NCBI RefSeq assembly: GCF_018998565.1
Contig: NZ_JAHNZO010000020.1
Coordinates: 62,001-126,000, forward strand
Direction of reading: 5' to 3'
Source: Paenibacillus oleatilyticus
GTDB taxonomy: Bacteria; Bacillota; Bacilli; Paenibacillales; NBRC-103111
Length of the DNA: 64,000 bases
Part shown: positions 1-7,699 of the stretch, one piece after another
Position numbering within the stretch: position 1 is the stretch's first letter
How the letters are laid out: each line of letters begins with the position of its first letter
Translations under genes and position numbers: made by a program
Notes under the pieces: generated by a model
What the model was told of the DNA's origin: nothing
Databases searched by the model: none
Seen by the model: the letters and a program-made list of their open reading frames with translations, nothing else

Positions 1-963
1 GAGCCACATCGCGCCGCCCGCTTCCCAACGCCCTTCGGCAACCCGCTCGCGAATTTGCTCATACAGCGTCGGGTAATCGGTTTGCAGGTACTCGTAAAGC
101 TGCGGCTGCGTTTGCAAAAAGACGTAATCTGGGTACAGCTCCATCAGGCGGAGCACGGTGGAGAACGACCGCGCCGCCTTCTCGCGCGTATGCTTCAGCC
201 GCCACAGCCAGGCGACGTCGATGTGTGTGTGCCCGATGCAGCGGATCGTAACAGGATGATGCTTGGGGATATCGTCCAGCTGCTGGCGCAGGAGATTGCG
301 CGCGGCTTCGAGCGAGGCATAGAACGGCTCCGAGCCGGGAGACGACCAGTCGATGAGCAGGAAAGCCCGGTCGAGCGCCGACAGCAGCTCGTGGCGTTCC
401 GGCTGGTGCTCGCCGAGCCGTTCCACGGTTTGAAGCGCCGCACGGGCGGTGTAAAACAAGTCGTCCGCAGCTTCATCCAGCCAGCACAGCTTCGAAAGCC
501 GGAGCCGATGCTCGATCGGAGCGGCTGGTCCATAGCCGTTCAGTCCGGACCACAGCCGGAAGCGGAAGCGTACCGTGGTGCCTGCAGCGTCTGACGGGAG
601 GAACACTTCGCCGTGGTTCGTATCCACCCCTTGATAAGGTTCCCCGTTCAAAAACAGCAGCGACTCGAAGCCGCTGTTGCCGCCCCCGCCCGTACGGCCG
701 AAATCGAAGCGGCCGAGTATTTTTTTGCCCGCCCAAGCGGCAGGAATCTCCGCTTCGAAGACAAGCCACATATACAGATCGCGCCCCGCCCAACGGTCGC
801 CAATCTGCACAGGCTCCCATTCGCCTTCCTCCGGCGGATAGGCGGCGATCCTTCCCTCCGCGTCGTACTGCCGCAGCATGGCAGCAACATCCCGCTCATC
901 GCGGTAGCGGAACGGGTCCAGCTCCCGAATGCGCGCAGCAAGCTTTTCTTCCGTCCATAACAT
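1..963 (-). CDS. Alpha-mannosidase, glycoside hydrolase family 38 (C-terminal part beyond window)
   Basis: This reading frame runs off the left edge, so only the first 321 residues are visible. GH38 enzymes release alpha-linked mannose and need a divalent metal. The N-terminal ~230 residues look like the beta-rich region these bacterial enzymes carry before the catalytic domain. The catalytic domain begins with the family motif GHTHIDVAWLW, whose His247 and Asp249 are expected metal ligands, followed by TQPQLYEYL. The visible part ends at EGRWEAGGAMW, also typical of the family. The nucleophile Asp lies outside the window. The ATG at 963 has AGAAGGGA upstream; a TTG at 968 is out of frame. 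The promoter contains a LacI-type operator, so expression is probably induced by a mannoside through the adjacent regulator. Confidence 0.88.
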   Translation of the reverse strand, partial: MLWTEEKLAARIRELDPFRYRDERDVAAMLRQYDAEGRIAAYPPEEGEWEPVQIGDRWAGRDLYMWLVFEAEIPAAWAGKKILGRFDFGRTGGGGNSGFESLLFLNGEPYQGVDTNHGEVFLPSDAAGTTVRFRFRLWSGLNGYGPAAPIEHRLRLSKLCWLDEAADDLFYTARAALQTVERLGEHQPERHELLSALDRAFLLIDWSSPGSEPFYASLEAARNLLRQQLDDIPKHHPVTIRCIGHTHIDVAWLWRLKHTREKAARSFSTVLRLMELYPDYVFLQTQPQLYEYLQTDYPTLYEQIRERVAEGRWEAGGAMWL

Positions 964-1003
964 GACAATCATCCCTTCTCAGTACAAAATGAATGGTTAA
1001 AGC

Positions 1004-1032
1004 ATGTTATAACACGTGTTATATCGTGACAA
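1004..1032 (-). promoter_or_regulatory. Promoter of the mannosidase gene with embedded LacI-type operator
   Basis: On the minus strand a -35 box TTGTCA (1032-1027) and a -10 box TAACAT (1009-1004) are separated by exactly 17 bases. A perfect 16-bp palindrome, TATAACACGTGTTATA (1008-1023), fills the spacer. The central 14 bp recur upstream of the regulator gene, as expected for a repressor operator that blocks RNA polymerase. Confidence 0.75.
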
Positions 1033-1079
1033 AAAATAATGTGTTACAAAGCAGCCGATGCTGTGCGACGGCACGGGAG

Positions 1080-2102
1080 CTACAAGCTTTCCCGCGCCAT
1101 CAGCTTGGCCGGTAGCCATATGCGGGTTGTATCGGTCCGTTCTCTCTGCTCCTCGATGTATTCGATCAGCCGATTTCCCGCAGCTTCGCCCATTTCCGCA
1201 TAAGGAACCTCCACCGCACTTAGCGAGGGCACCAGCCCCGCATTCAGCCTTTCCGTATTGTCCGCAGCCATCACGAAGTAATCTTGACCGATGCGCATCC
1301 CCGACTCGAAAGCGGCGCGGTACAAAGACACCGCCGCACGCGACCAGTTCGTCAAGCAGCCGGGCGATTCTGGCCCGCTGCGCAGCAGCTCCCGCCACCA
1401 GTCGCTGTCCTCCGGCCATTCGGCCTGCGGCTTTACCCGAATGCGCGGCTCCAGGCCCCGCTCCCGCATCCACTCGGTGTAAGCACTCGTCCGCTGGCGA
1501 TCCCCCCAGTTCGGCCGATGCTCGGGACCATTGTACAGCTCGACGTAGGTCAAAGGTTTGCCGAGCTTGCTCCACGCATAATCGAGCGCGGTCTGGATGC
1601 TTTGGGCATAGTCCATCTGTACGGAGGTTACCTCCGCGGTTTCCGGATAGCCTTCTACCGACACGTAAGGAATGCGGTGGCGTTCGACTTGCCGCCGCCA
1701 CTCGTCGTCCTGGAAGCTCGTCGAGTCCTTGGTGACGATGCCGTCGATCCGGCGCTGCAGGAACAGCTCCACCAAACCTTGCCGATCCGAGGCAAGCTGG
1801 GTGCCTCCGTATAGCAGGACGTGGTATCCTTGCTCGGCGCAAGCCTTTTGCAGTCCTTCCAGCATTTGCGCGAACAGCGGATTGCGCAGATCGCCGCAAG
1901 CCGCGATACAGCGGCTGCGGCCGGTACGCATCCCTTGAGCTTGCGCATCGACGACGTAATTCAGCTCTTCGATCGCCTGCAGCACGGCACGCCGCTTCTC
2001 CTCGCTGACGCCAATCCCCGGCGTGCCGTTAAGCACCGCAGAGACGACGCTGCGGGAGACGCCGGCTTTCGCCGCTACATCAAAGCTTGTTACGCGTTTC
2101 AA
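1080..2102 (-). CDS. LacI-family transcriptional regulator
   Basis: A 340-residue DNA-binding sugar-responsive regulator. It starts with the LacI helix-turn-helix (TSFDVAAKAGVSRSVVSAVL) and hinge, followed by a periplasmic-binding-protein-like effector domain. The start was set at the TTG at 2102 because AGGAGG lies 8 bases upstream; a TTG at 2108 is too close to it. The gene lies directly upstream of the GH38 mannosidase on the same strand. Identical 14-bp palindromes are found in front of the mannosidase and in front of this gene, which suggests local repression plus autoregulation. The inducer is inferred to be a mannose-containing sugar from context only. Confidence 0.9.
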   Translation of the reverse strand: MKRVTSFDVAAKAGVSRSVVSAVLNGTPGIGVSEEKRRAVLQAIEELNYVVDAQAQGMRTGRSRCIAACGDLRNPLFAQMLEGLQKACAEQGYHVLLYGGTQLASDRQGLVELFLQRRIDGIVTKDSTSFQDDEWRRQVERHRIPYVSVEGYPETAEVTSVQMDYAQSIQTALDYAWSKLGKPLTYVELYNGPEHRPNWGDRQRTSAYTEWMRERGLEPRIRVKPQAEWPEDSDWWRELLRSGPESPGCLTNWSRAAVSLYRAAFESGMRIGQDYFVMAADNTERLNAGLVPSLSAVEVPYAEMGEAAGNRLIEYIEEQRERTDTTRIWLPAKLMARESL

Positions 2103-2125
2103 GATCAATCCCTCCTGAGCTTAAA

Positions 2126-2139
2126 ATAACACGTGTTAT
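2126..2139. promoter_or_regulatory. LacI-type operator upstream of the regulator gene
   Basis: A perfect 14-bp palindrome, ATAACACGTGTTAT, lies 24 bases upstream of the regulator start codon. It is identical to the core of the palindrome at 1008-1023. The CACGTG centre and symmetry fit a LacI-family binding site and suggest autoregulation. Confidence 0.7.
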
Positions 2140-2424
2140 CATTGGCAGTCAATGACATTTTTCAGCTTACCACCCCGGTCCCCCTTTTCACTCGCAGATC
2201 TCTGTGCCGCGTTACGACTGTCGCAAATTCGTAACATGGGACGGTTGAAAACAGCTGGATTCTGAATTACTGTAAAAAAGAAACCATCCGGTCTCTTTTA
2301 TCCGTCCTCATGCCGCGGGAGCCATGATAACGGTTAATGCAGACAGAGCTGCGGCTCGACGCCATTTGCACCGAAACCTCACCGGACTTGCCGGGATTGA
2401 ATGTATAAAAAGGGGGCTTTTTCA

Positions 2425-3732
2425 ATGAACAGTACGCCAGAGGAAGAACAAAACGCAGCCGAGGAGAAGCGCCCGGAGACGGAGAATGAATCGATCAGCC
2501 GCCGCGAGATGCTGAAGCTGACGGCCATTGCCGGAACCGGCGTTGTGCTGGGCATGAGCGGGATGGCAACCCTAATGTCGCTTAAGCGTGCCGATCCGGG
2601 CCCGGGCTCCGGCATGTCGGCGACGAAGCAAGCGGATGCCGGCGATGTCACCCCATTTTATGGTCCGCAGCAGGCCGGGATCGTCACCCCTCAGCAGCAG
2701 TACGTATGCTTCGCCGCATTCGATATTTTACATCAGGATGCCGGGCAGCTATTGAAATTATTGCAAGAATGGTCTGCTGCCAGCGCGCTCATGACAGCCG
2801 GGAAGCCTTTGAGAGAAGGCGGAAACGTGACATCGCCGCCGGCGGATACCGGAGAAACAAAGGGGCTTTCCCCCTCAAATCTGACTCTCACGTTCGGGTT
2901 CGGACCTACGTTGTTCCAGAGCAACGGCAAAGACCGCTTCGGCCTCGCCTCCGAACAGCCGGCCGAGCTATCCGACATTCCGCCCATGCCCGACGACCGG
3001 CTCAACCCGCAATGGAGCGGCGGAGATATCGGGGTGCAGGCATGCGCGGACGATCCGGGCGTCGTTTTCCATGCAATCCGTAACTTGGCCAAAGCCTCCA
3101 AAGGCACCGCGGTCATCCGCTGGGTTCAGAACGGCTACATCGGAGCGCCTGACGGGCAGACGCCGAGAAATCTTTTCGGATTCAAGGACGGCACGGCCAA
3201 CCGCGAGCTCGATTCGGATGCGGCGAGATCGCAGCACGTTTGGGTAGCGCCGTCCGACGCACCCGCATGGATGGCGAACGGCACTTATTTGGTCACGCGT
3301 AAAATCCGCATGTTTCTGGAGCCGTGGGACCGGGCTACGCTGGCCGAGCAGGAGATCACCTTCGGCCGGCTTAAAGAGAGCGGCGCTCCTTTCGGCAAAA
3401 AGAACGAATTCGACCCTGCTCCGCTGAGCCAATTTCCGGCGAGCTCGCATGTATGGCTGGCCCGCAGCGCGGGAACGAAAATGCTTCGCCGGGCTTATTC
3501 CTACGTCGAAGGGCTCGACGCTGGCACAGGCGAGTGGGATGCCGGTCTCTTTTTTATCAGCTTTCAGCGGAGCGTCAAGCAGCAGTTCATCCCCATGCTA
3601 TCCCTGCTTGCGAAGCTGGATGCACTCAATAAATTCACTTCGCATGTGTCCAGCGCCGTATTCGCTTGTCCGCCAGGTGCGGGAGAAGGCGGATTTATCG
3701 GCGAGACGCTGTTCCGCTCCGGGAATCGTTAG
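2425..3732 (+). CDS. Tat-exported DyP-type haem peroxidase (EfeB/YwbN-like)
   Basis: A 435-residue precursor. A twin-arginine signal SRREMLK (Ser25-Arg26-Arg27) is followed by a hydrophobic stretch, so the protein is likely folded with haem in the cytoplasm and exported. The DyP signature GFKDGTANRE supplies the distal Asp, and the later SHVWLAR segment probably carries the proximal haem-ligand His. EfeB proteins usually work with EfeU and EfeO in iron uptake, but neither partner is next to it here, so its role (iron acquisition or peroxidase defence) is open. The ATG at 2425 is preceded by AAAGGGGG; an upstream in-frame ATG at 2401 lacks such a site. Confidence 0.88.
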   Translation: MNSTPEEEQNAAEEKRPETENESISRREMLKLTAIAGTGVVLGMSGMATLMSLKRADPGPGSGMSATKQADAGDVTPFYGPQQAGIVTPQQQYVCFAAFDILHQDAGQLLKLLQEWSAASALMTAGKPLREGGNVTSPPADTGETKGLSPSNLTLTFGFGPTLFQSNGKDRFGLASEQPAELSDIPPMPDDRLNPQWSGGDIGVQACADDPGVVFHAIRNLAKASKGTAVIRWVQNGYIGAPDGQTPRNLFGFKDGTANRELDSDAARSQHVWVAPSDAPAWMANGTYLVTRKIRMFLEPWDRATLAEQEITFGRLKESGAPFGKKNEFDPAPLSQFPASSHVWLARSAGTKMLRRAYSYVEGLDAGTGEWDAGLFFISFQRSVKQQFIPMLSLLAKLDALNKFTSHVSSAVFACPPGAGEGGFIGETLFRSGNR

Positions 3733-3870
3733 TTCCGGTGCGAACTCCTCTGTCGCAGGAGAAACGCGGCGGGGCCGTTTTATCTGATCGTATTGCGGGT
3801 ATATAATATATACGAAGGCTTTAATATCCAGATTTCCAAAAGCCGAAACGGATTTACTTCCTTTCATGTC

Positions 3871-3899
3871 AAAAAAACCACTCCGACCAGACGGAGTGG
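3871..3899 (-). terminator. Intrinsic terminator of the VOC gene
   Basis: On the minus strand the stem CCACTCCGTC/GGAGTGG (3878-3899) is followed by seven T residues (3877-3871), 25 bases after the stop codon of the VOC gene. Confidence 0.85.
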
Positions 3900-3923
3900 C
3901 TTTACTATTATCATATATTTACG

Positions 3924-4301
3924 CTAAGCGGCAAGACTAATCAGATTGCCGTCAGGGTCCTGCACGATTGCGTAGCGCTCTCCCCAGAACCCATCCAACG
4001 GCCCGCGATGTCCGATATATCCATGCTCCGTCAATTGACGGTACAGCACGTCCACCGCTTCGCGGCTGGCGCACTGAAAGGCAAGCTCGATTCGATATCC
4101 GGAAGGCTCTTCCCAGCTACCATAAACTACTTGCGCCGATTCCCGTGTGGCCACGGCCAAGCGAAGCCCGTTGTGTTCCACCTCAACGTGCTTTTCTTCG
4201 TCGGCGCTTTCCGGTATTTCCAAACCCAACATACGGTAGAACTCCAACGCCTTTCTCATATCCTTCACGAAAATCCCGATTCTTTTCAATTGAACTGCCA
4301 T
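3924..4301 (-). CDS. VOC (glyoxalase/bleomycin-resistance fold) family protein
   Basis: A 125-residue single-unit VOC protein. It opens with the usual strand and helix (RIGIFVKDMRKALEFYRMLG) and closes with YAIVQDPDGNLISL, the typical C-terminal metal-site strand with Asp-Pro-Asp-Gly-Asn. Family members are dioxygenases, isomerases or drug-binding proteins; the length and lack of further motifs do not fix a substrate. It lies just downstream of the AraC regulator on the same strand (95-base gap), so the two may be co-transcribed, and it has its own strong terminator. Confidence 0.85.
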   Translation of the reverse strand: MAVQLKRIGIFVKDMRKALEFYRMLGLEIPESADEEKHVEVEHNGLRLAVATRESAQVVYGSWEEPSGYRIELAFQCASREAVDVLYRQLTEHGYIGHRGPLDGFWGERYAIVQDPDGNLISLAA

Positions 4302-4395
4302 GCTTCACCACTCCAATCGTTGCGATTTGATTTTCTTTTCACCTCCCTATCCTATATCTTGTACTGACAGTCAAAATAGTAAAAAACGGACTTCT

Positions 4396-5214
4396 TCAGC
4401 CCTTTTTCATCATTCGTTTTAGCGGCAGCCCGTAATAACGTGCAAAGTCTTTGGCAAAATGCGACTGATCATAGTAACCGTATTTCAGTGCCAGGTCCGT
4501 CAAGCTGGAATAGCTACCGCTAGAAAACTCCTGCAATAGGCTTTGAAACCGAATGATTCCCAGCATCTCCTTCGGGCTCAAGCCGAGTTCCCGATCAAAT
4601 GCCCTTCTTAGATGCCGTTCGCTGAAATTAACTTTTTCGGCCAAATCCGTTACGGACAGATTCCCTTTGAACTCGTACATATACTGCGTGCTTTGGTACA
4701 CCAGGGAAGGGGTAGACGTATCGCTGCAAGCCAGCATTTGGCTTAATTTGCGTTCAACGATTGCAATGATTTCCGAAGCGATATTTGCGGCCATTATTTC
4801 TTCGGCCATCAGCCGCCCTTCCACGCCCCAGAGCTCTTCCAGAAAAACATGGTGTCCAACAATCGCCGAGAGGGGATATTTCAAAAAAGCCCGGGCCGAC
4901 TCCGAATATAACCGGATGCCGAACACCGAACGCGCTTTGGTGAAATGTAAAACTTTGTAACGGGTCGATAGCCCATCGACAAACGCGGCCTTCCCGTAAG
5001 AGGGGGAATGAAGATCCACGATAATATCGACACAGCCGTCCGGGAGGACCCGATGCCATGGATTCCCGGCGCCGGCCTGAAAATCCATCGTCCAATAGCA
5101 AGCAATATGCGACGCTAACTGACGGCTCGGCACATATTCCTGGTAGACGTACCCGGGGCCATGCAGCTCCGGCTGCAATTTCGGCGATTGTATAGGACGA
5201 TAGGAATGCATCAT
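4396..5214 (-). CDS. AraC-family transcriptional regulator
   Basis: A 272-residue regulator. The N-terminal ~150 residues have the pattern of the sensor domain found in many Bacillales AraC proteins (RVLPDGCVDIIVDL, then FGIRLYSESARAFL). The C-terminal ~100 residues hold the double helix-turn-helix (LAEKVNFSERHLRRAFDRE and LTDLALKYGYYDQSHFAKDF). GGGAGG lies 5 bases before the first of two adjacent ATG codons. A short transposase-like frame ends within the ATGATG start, which may couple their translation. The target is probably the VOC gene downstream, by position only. Confidence 0.9.
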   Translation of the reverse strand: MMHSYRPIQSPKLQPELHGPGYVYQEYVPSRQLASHIACYWTMDFQAGAGNPWHRVLPDGCVDIIVDLHSPSYGKAAFVDGLSTRYKVLHFTKARSVFGIRLYSESARAFLKYPLSAIVGHHVFLEELWGVEGRLMAEEIMAANIASEIIAIVERKLSQMLACSDTSTPSLVYQSTQYMYEFKGNLSVTDLAEKVNFSERHLRRAFDRELGLSPKEMLGIIRFQSLLQEFSSGSYSSLTDLALKYGYYDQSHFAKDFARYYGLPLKRMMKKG

Positions 5215-5375
5215 TTCAACCTCCCTTTGCGGACCGATGATTCATCTGCTGCCATTAAAATGATCGTTGAGCCTTGAATCCAATGCCAAGGGTTATGTGT
5301 TTCCTTTCTAACCGCTTCCAAAATTTTTCGTTGTTTGGAACCAAGTACAATGACGGGTGCTTCGTTGACTAGCAA
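5211..5375 (-). pseudogene. N-terminal fragment of an IS630-like transposase
   Basis: A 54-codon frame starts at TTG 5375 with GGAGG 8 bases upstream. Its pattern (KQRKILEAVRKET, then STIILMAADE) resembles the N-terminal helix-turn-helix region of IS630-type transposases, where it is followed by ..SNREIA. Here it breaks off into a short tail and stops inside the AraC start codon. No inverted repeats or DDE region were seen. A chance ORF is possible. Confidence 0.4.
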
Positions 5376-5534
5376 TGGTTTGATCCTCCGAGACGTTTAC
5401 TAAGTCTCTTAAGCATACAATACATGCACAAAACGATTTTGTCAGCAACGCCACAGCGTTTTCTTAATCATGACTATCTAAATTGAGCCATCGTGTACTA
5501 GTCCAATTTCCGATGAGAAAAGAGGTGAGATTAC

Positions 5535-6154
5535 GTGCTTATTCAGACGGTTGTTTTGGTGCTGACGCTGCTTCTCGCTCCGGTCGCCTCCTCCCTGCCA
5601 CCCGGTTCTTATTCAAAGACCCTATCCCTTGACGAACCGGGACGCCGAATGAGGCAAAGAAGATTATTACCAAACAAGCAGAAACCGTCCTTACTGCAAT
5701 CAAGCATCAAGATACGAACGAGCTCCGGCAGTACATCCATCCGGAAAAAGGTGTCCGATTCTCTCCTTATGCGACGGTCGATGTAAAGCACGACTTGGTT
5801 TTTAAAGCCGAGCAGCTTCCGGGACTCCTTCAAGACAAAATCGTGTATACTTGGGGGACCTATGACGGCAGCGGTGCTCCGATCCAACTGACGTTCCCGG
5901 ATTATTACAAACGTTTCATCTATGACCGGGATTATGCGCAGCCGGAAAAAATCGGGTACAACGAGCTCGTGAGGCAGGGCAACTCGGTTATTAACCTTCG
6001 CGAGGCGTATCCGCATTCGATCTTTGTCGAGTACCATTTCAGCCGCGATGCAGACCATAACGAAATGGGCTGGAGCAGTCTGAGGCTCGTTTTCCAAAAG
6101 CACGCTGATACTTGGTATTTGGCCGGTATCGTTCATGACCAATGGACGATTTAG
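5535..6154 (+). pseudogene. Frameshifted exported/lipoprotein-like protein of unknown function
   Basis: The GTG at 5535 (GAGGTGAGA upstream) starts a hydrophobic signal-like segment (LIQTVVLVLTLLLAPVASS) that reads to about 5640. The rest of the protein is in another frame, with TPNEAKKIITKQ near 5642 and a continuous readable frame to the stop at 6154. One missing base in the GGG run at 5639-5641 would restore a single product of about 206 residues. The C-terminal part (residues DLVFKAEQLPG onward, ending AGIVHDQWTI) looks like a well-preserved secreted domain with no recognised family. Either a recent frameshift or a base-calling error is possible. A TGA at 5630-5632 blocks the second frame upstream. 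Confidence 0.65.
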
Positions 6155-6179
6155 CCATTTTGACGACGCCATATACGCC

Positions 6180-6230
6180 AAAAAGGGCCAATCGACGCGT
6201 CGTGCGACCGACCGCCGGTTAGCCCTCTTT
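6180..6230. terminator. Bidirectional terminator between the exported-protein gene and cbiA
   Basis: An 8-bp stem (6184-6191 with 6219-6226, one G-T pair) encloses a GC-rich inner region. On the minus strand it is followed by TTTTT and on the plus strand by CTTTTC. It sits between two convergent genes and probably ends the whole cobalamin operon. Confidence 0.6.
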
Positions 6231-6237
6231 TCACATT

Positions 6238-7623
6238 CTATTGGCCGTACGCTTCGCAGCATTCCAGCCAGCGCGCCACGATGCCGGGGTTCGAAGCAAA
6301 ATGCAAGTGCGTGTAGCCGGCTACCGTCCGATGGAGCAGGCAGCCGTCCTTTTTCGCGCCGCGCAGTCCCTTTGTCTCGTAAGCGTGGGGCAGCTCTGAC
6401 TGCGGCTCGTAGACCGAGTAATGGAATTCGTGCCCGCGGGCCGTCTCCCCTGCGGGCAGCAAAAAGTTGCCTTCCGCCCCCGTGACTTCCCGCAGTCCGA
6501 GCGCCGCCAGCTTCGTCTGCATCGTCACTTGACCCGGGACGAGGCCCAGCATCTGGTAGCTTCTCCCCTGCGTATCTCCGATCGCTCCCGTCAAATACAT
6601 AAAGCCGCCGCATTCGGCCAGCGTCGGAAGCCCGCGCTCCACGGCGCTGCGGATCGAGTCGGTGACCTGCGTCTGCGCGCTTAGCCGTTCGGCGAACTCC
6701 TCGGGAAATCCGCCGCCGATATACAAGCCCTGCACATCTTCCGGCAGCGGTTCGCCCGCCAGCGGCGAGAAATAGACAAGCTCCGCTCCGTACAACTCCA
6801 GCAGCTCCAAATTTTCCGGGTAGTAAAAATGAAATGCGGCGTCCCGGGCAACCGCCATCCGTACCTGGTAACGGCGGGACGGCTCGGCGAACAAGCGCGG
6901 CTCCGGGATGGCCAGACGCTCGGACGCTTGCGCAAGCTCCAGCAGCCGATCCATATCGACCGTCTCGTCGATCCGGTCGGCCAGCGTTTCGAACAAGCCG
7001 CCAAGCTCCCCGCGCTCGATGGACGGCACCAGCCCCAAATGCCTTTCGGGGACGGAAAGCGCGTCCTCCCGCTTCATGTATCCGATAACAGGGATGCCGC
7101 ATTCCTGCTCAATCGCTTCCTTCACGATCCGGTAATGCCCGTCGCTGCCGACCTTGTTGGCGAATACGGCGGCGATGCGGGCGCGCGGTTCAAGGCACTG
7201 GAAGCCTTTGACGATAGCTGCGGCGCTGCGGGCCATGCTTTGGCAGTTGACGACGAGGAGGACGGGACAATCGAGCAGCAGGCTGATTTCCGCCGTGCTT
7301 CCCGTATTGGACAGCGGGTCTTTGCCGTCGTAAAATCCCATCACGCCTTCGATGATCGAAATATCCGCATCCCGGGAAGCCCGGTCGTAAATTTCCTTCA
7401 CCGTATCTGCGGTCAGCATCCAGCTGTCCAAATTGCGGGATGGTCTGCCCGTCACCGCCTTATGATAGGTCGGATCGATATAATCCGGGCCGCATTTGAA
7501 GCCCTGCACCGTCATGCCCCGGCGGCGGAGCGCCGCCATGAGTCCGATGGTGACGGTCGTTTTGCCCGCCCCGCTGCCCGTTCCGGCGACGACGAGGCTT
7601 CGGTGCGCTCTAGATTCGCTCAT
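6238..7623 (-). CDS. cbiA: Cobyrinic acid a,c-diamide synthase CbiA
   Basis: A 461-residue enzyme that amidates the a and c side chains of cobyrinate using glutamine and ATP. The N-terminal P-loop GTGSGAGKTTVTIG belongs to the dethiobiotin-synthetase-like domain. The C-terminal class I glutamine amidotransferase domain has the nucleophile segment LAECGGFMYL and the His segment GHEFHYS. The length is normal. It is the last gene of the cobalamin operon, 76 bases after cbiG, and is followed by a terminator. Later genes (cbiP, cobU/S/T, btuR) are not in this window, so they must lie elsewhere if the pathway is complete. Confidence 0.95.
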   Translation of the reverse strand: MSESRAHRSLVVAGTGSGAGKTTVTIGLMAALRRRGMTVQGFKCGPDYIDPTYHKAVTGRPSRNLDSWMLTADTVKEIYDRASRDADISIIEGVMGFYDGKDPLSNTGSTAEISLLLDCPVLLVVNCQSMARSAAAIVKGFQCLEPRARIAAVFANKVGSDGHYRIVKEAIEQECGIPVIGYMKREDALSVPERHLGLVPSIERGELGGLFETLADRIDETVDMDRLLELAQASERLAIPEPRLFAEPSRRYQVRMAVARDAAFHFYYPENLELLELYGAELVYFSPLAGEPLPEDVQGLYIGGGFPEEFAERLSAQTQVTDSIRSAVERGLPTLAECGGFMYLTGAIGDTQGRSYQMLGLVPGQVTMQTKLAALGLREVTGAEGNFLLPAGETARGHEFHYSVYEPQSELPHAYETKGLRGAKKDGCLLHRTVAGYTHLHFASNPGIVARWLECCEAYGQ

Positions 7624-7699
7624 GAGGTTTATCGGCTCCCTTCCGCGGCTAAGCTAAAATTTCCGTTTTTACTTCTATACAGCAGTCGTGTACGTGAGA

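Noticed and set aside
2276-2300. Minus-strand terminator in the lacI-DyP intergenic region
   Set aside because: An 8-bp stem with T residues can be drawn, but no minus-strand gene or promoter lies upstream to terminate.
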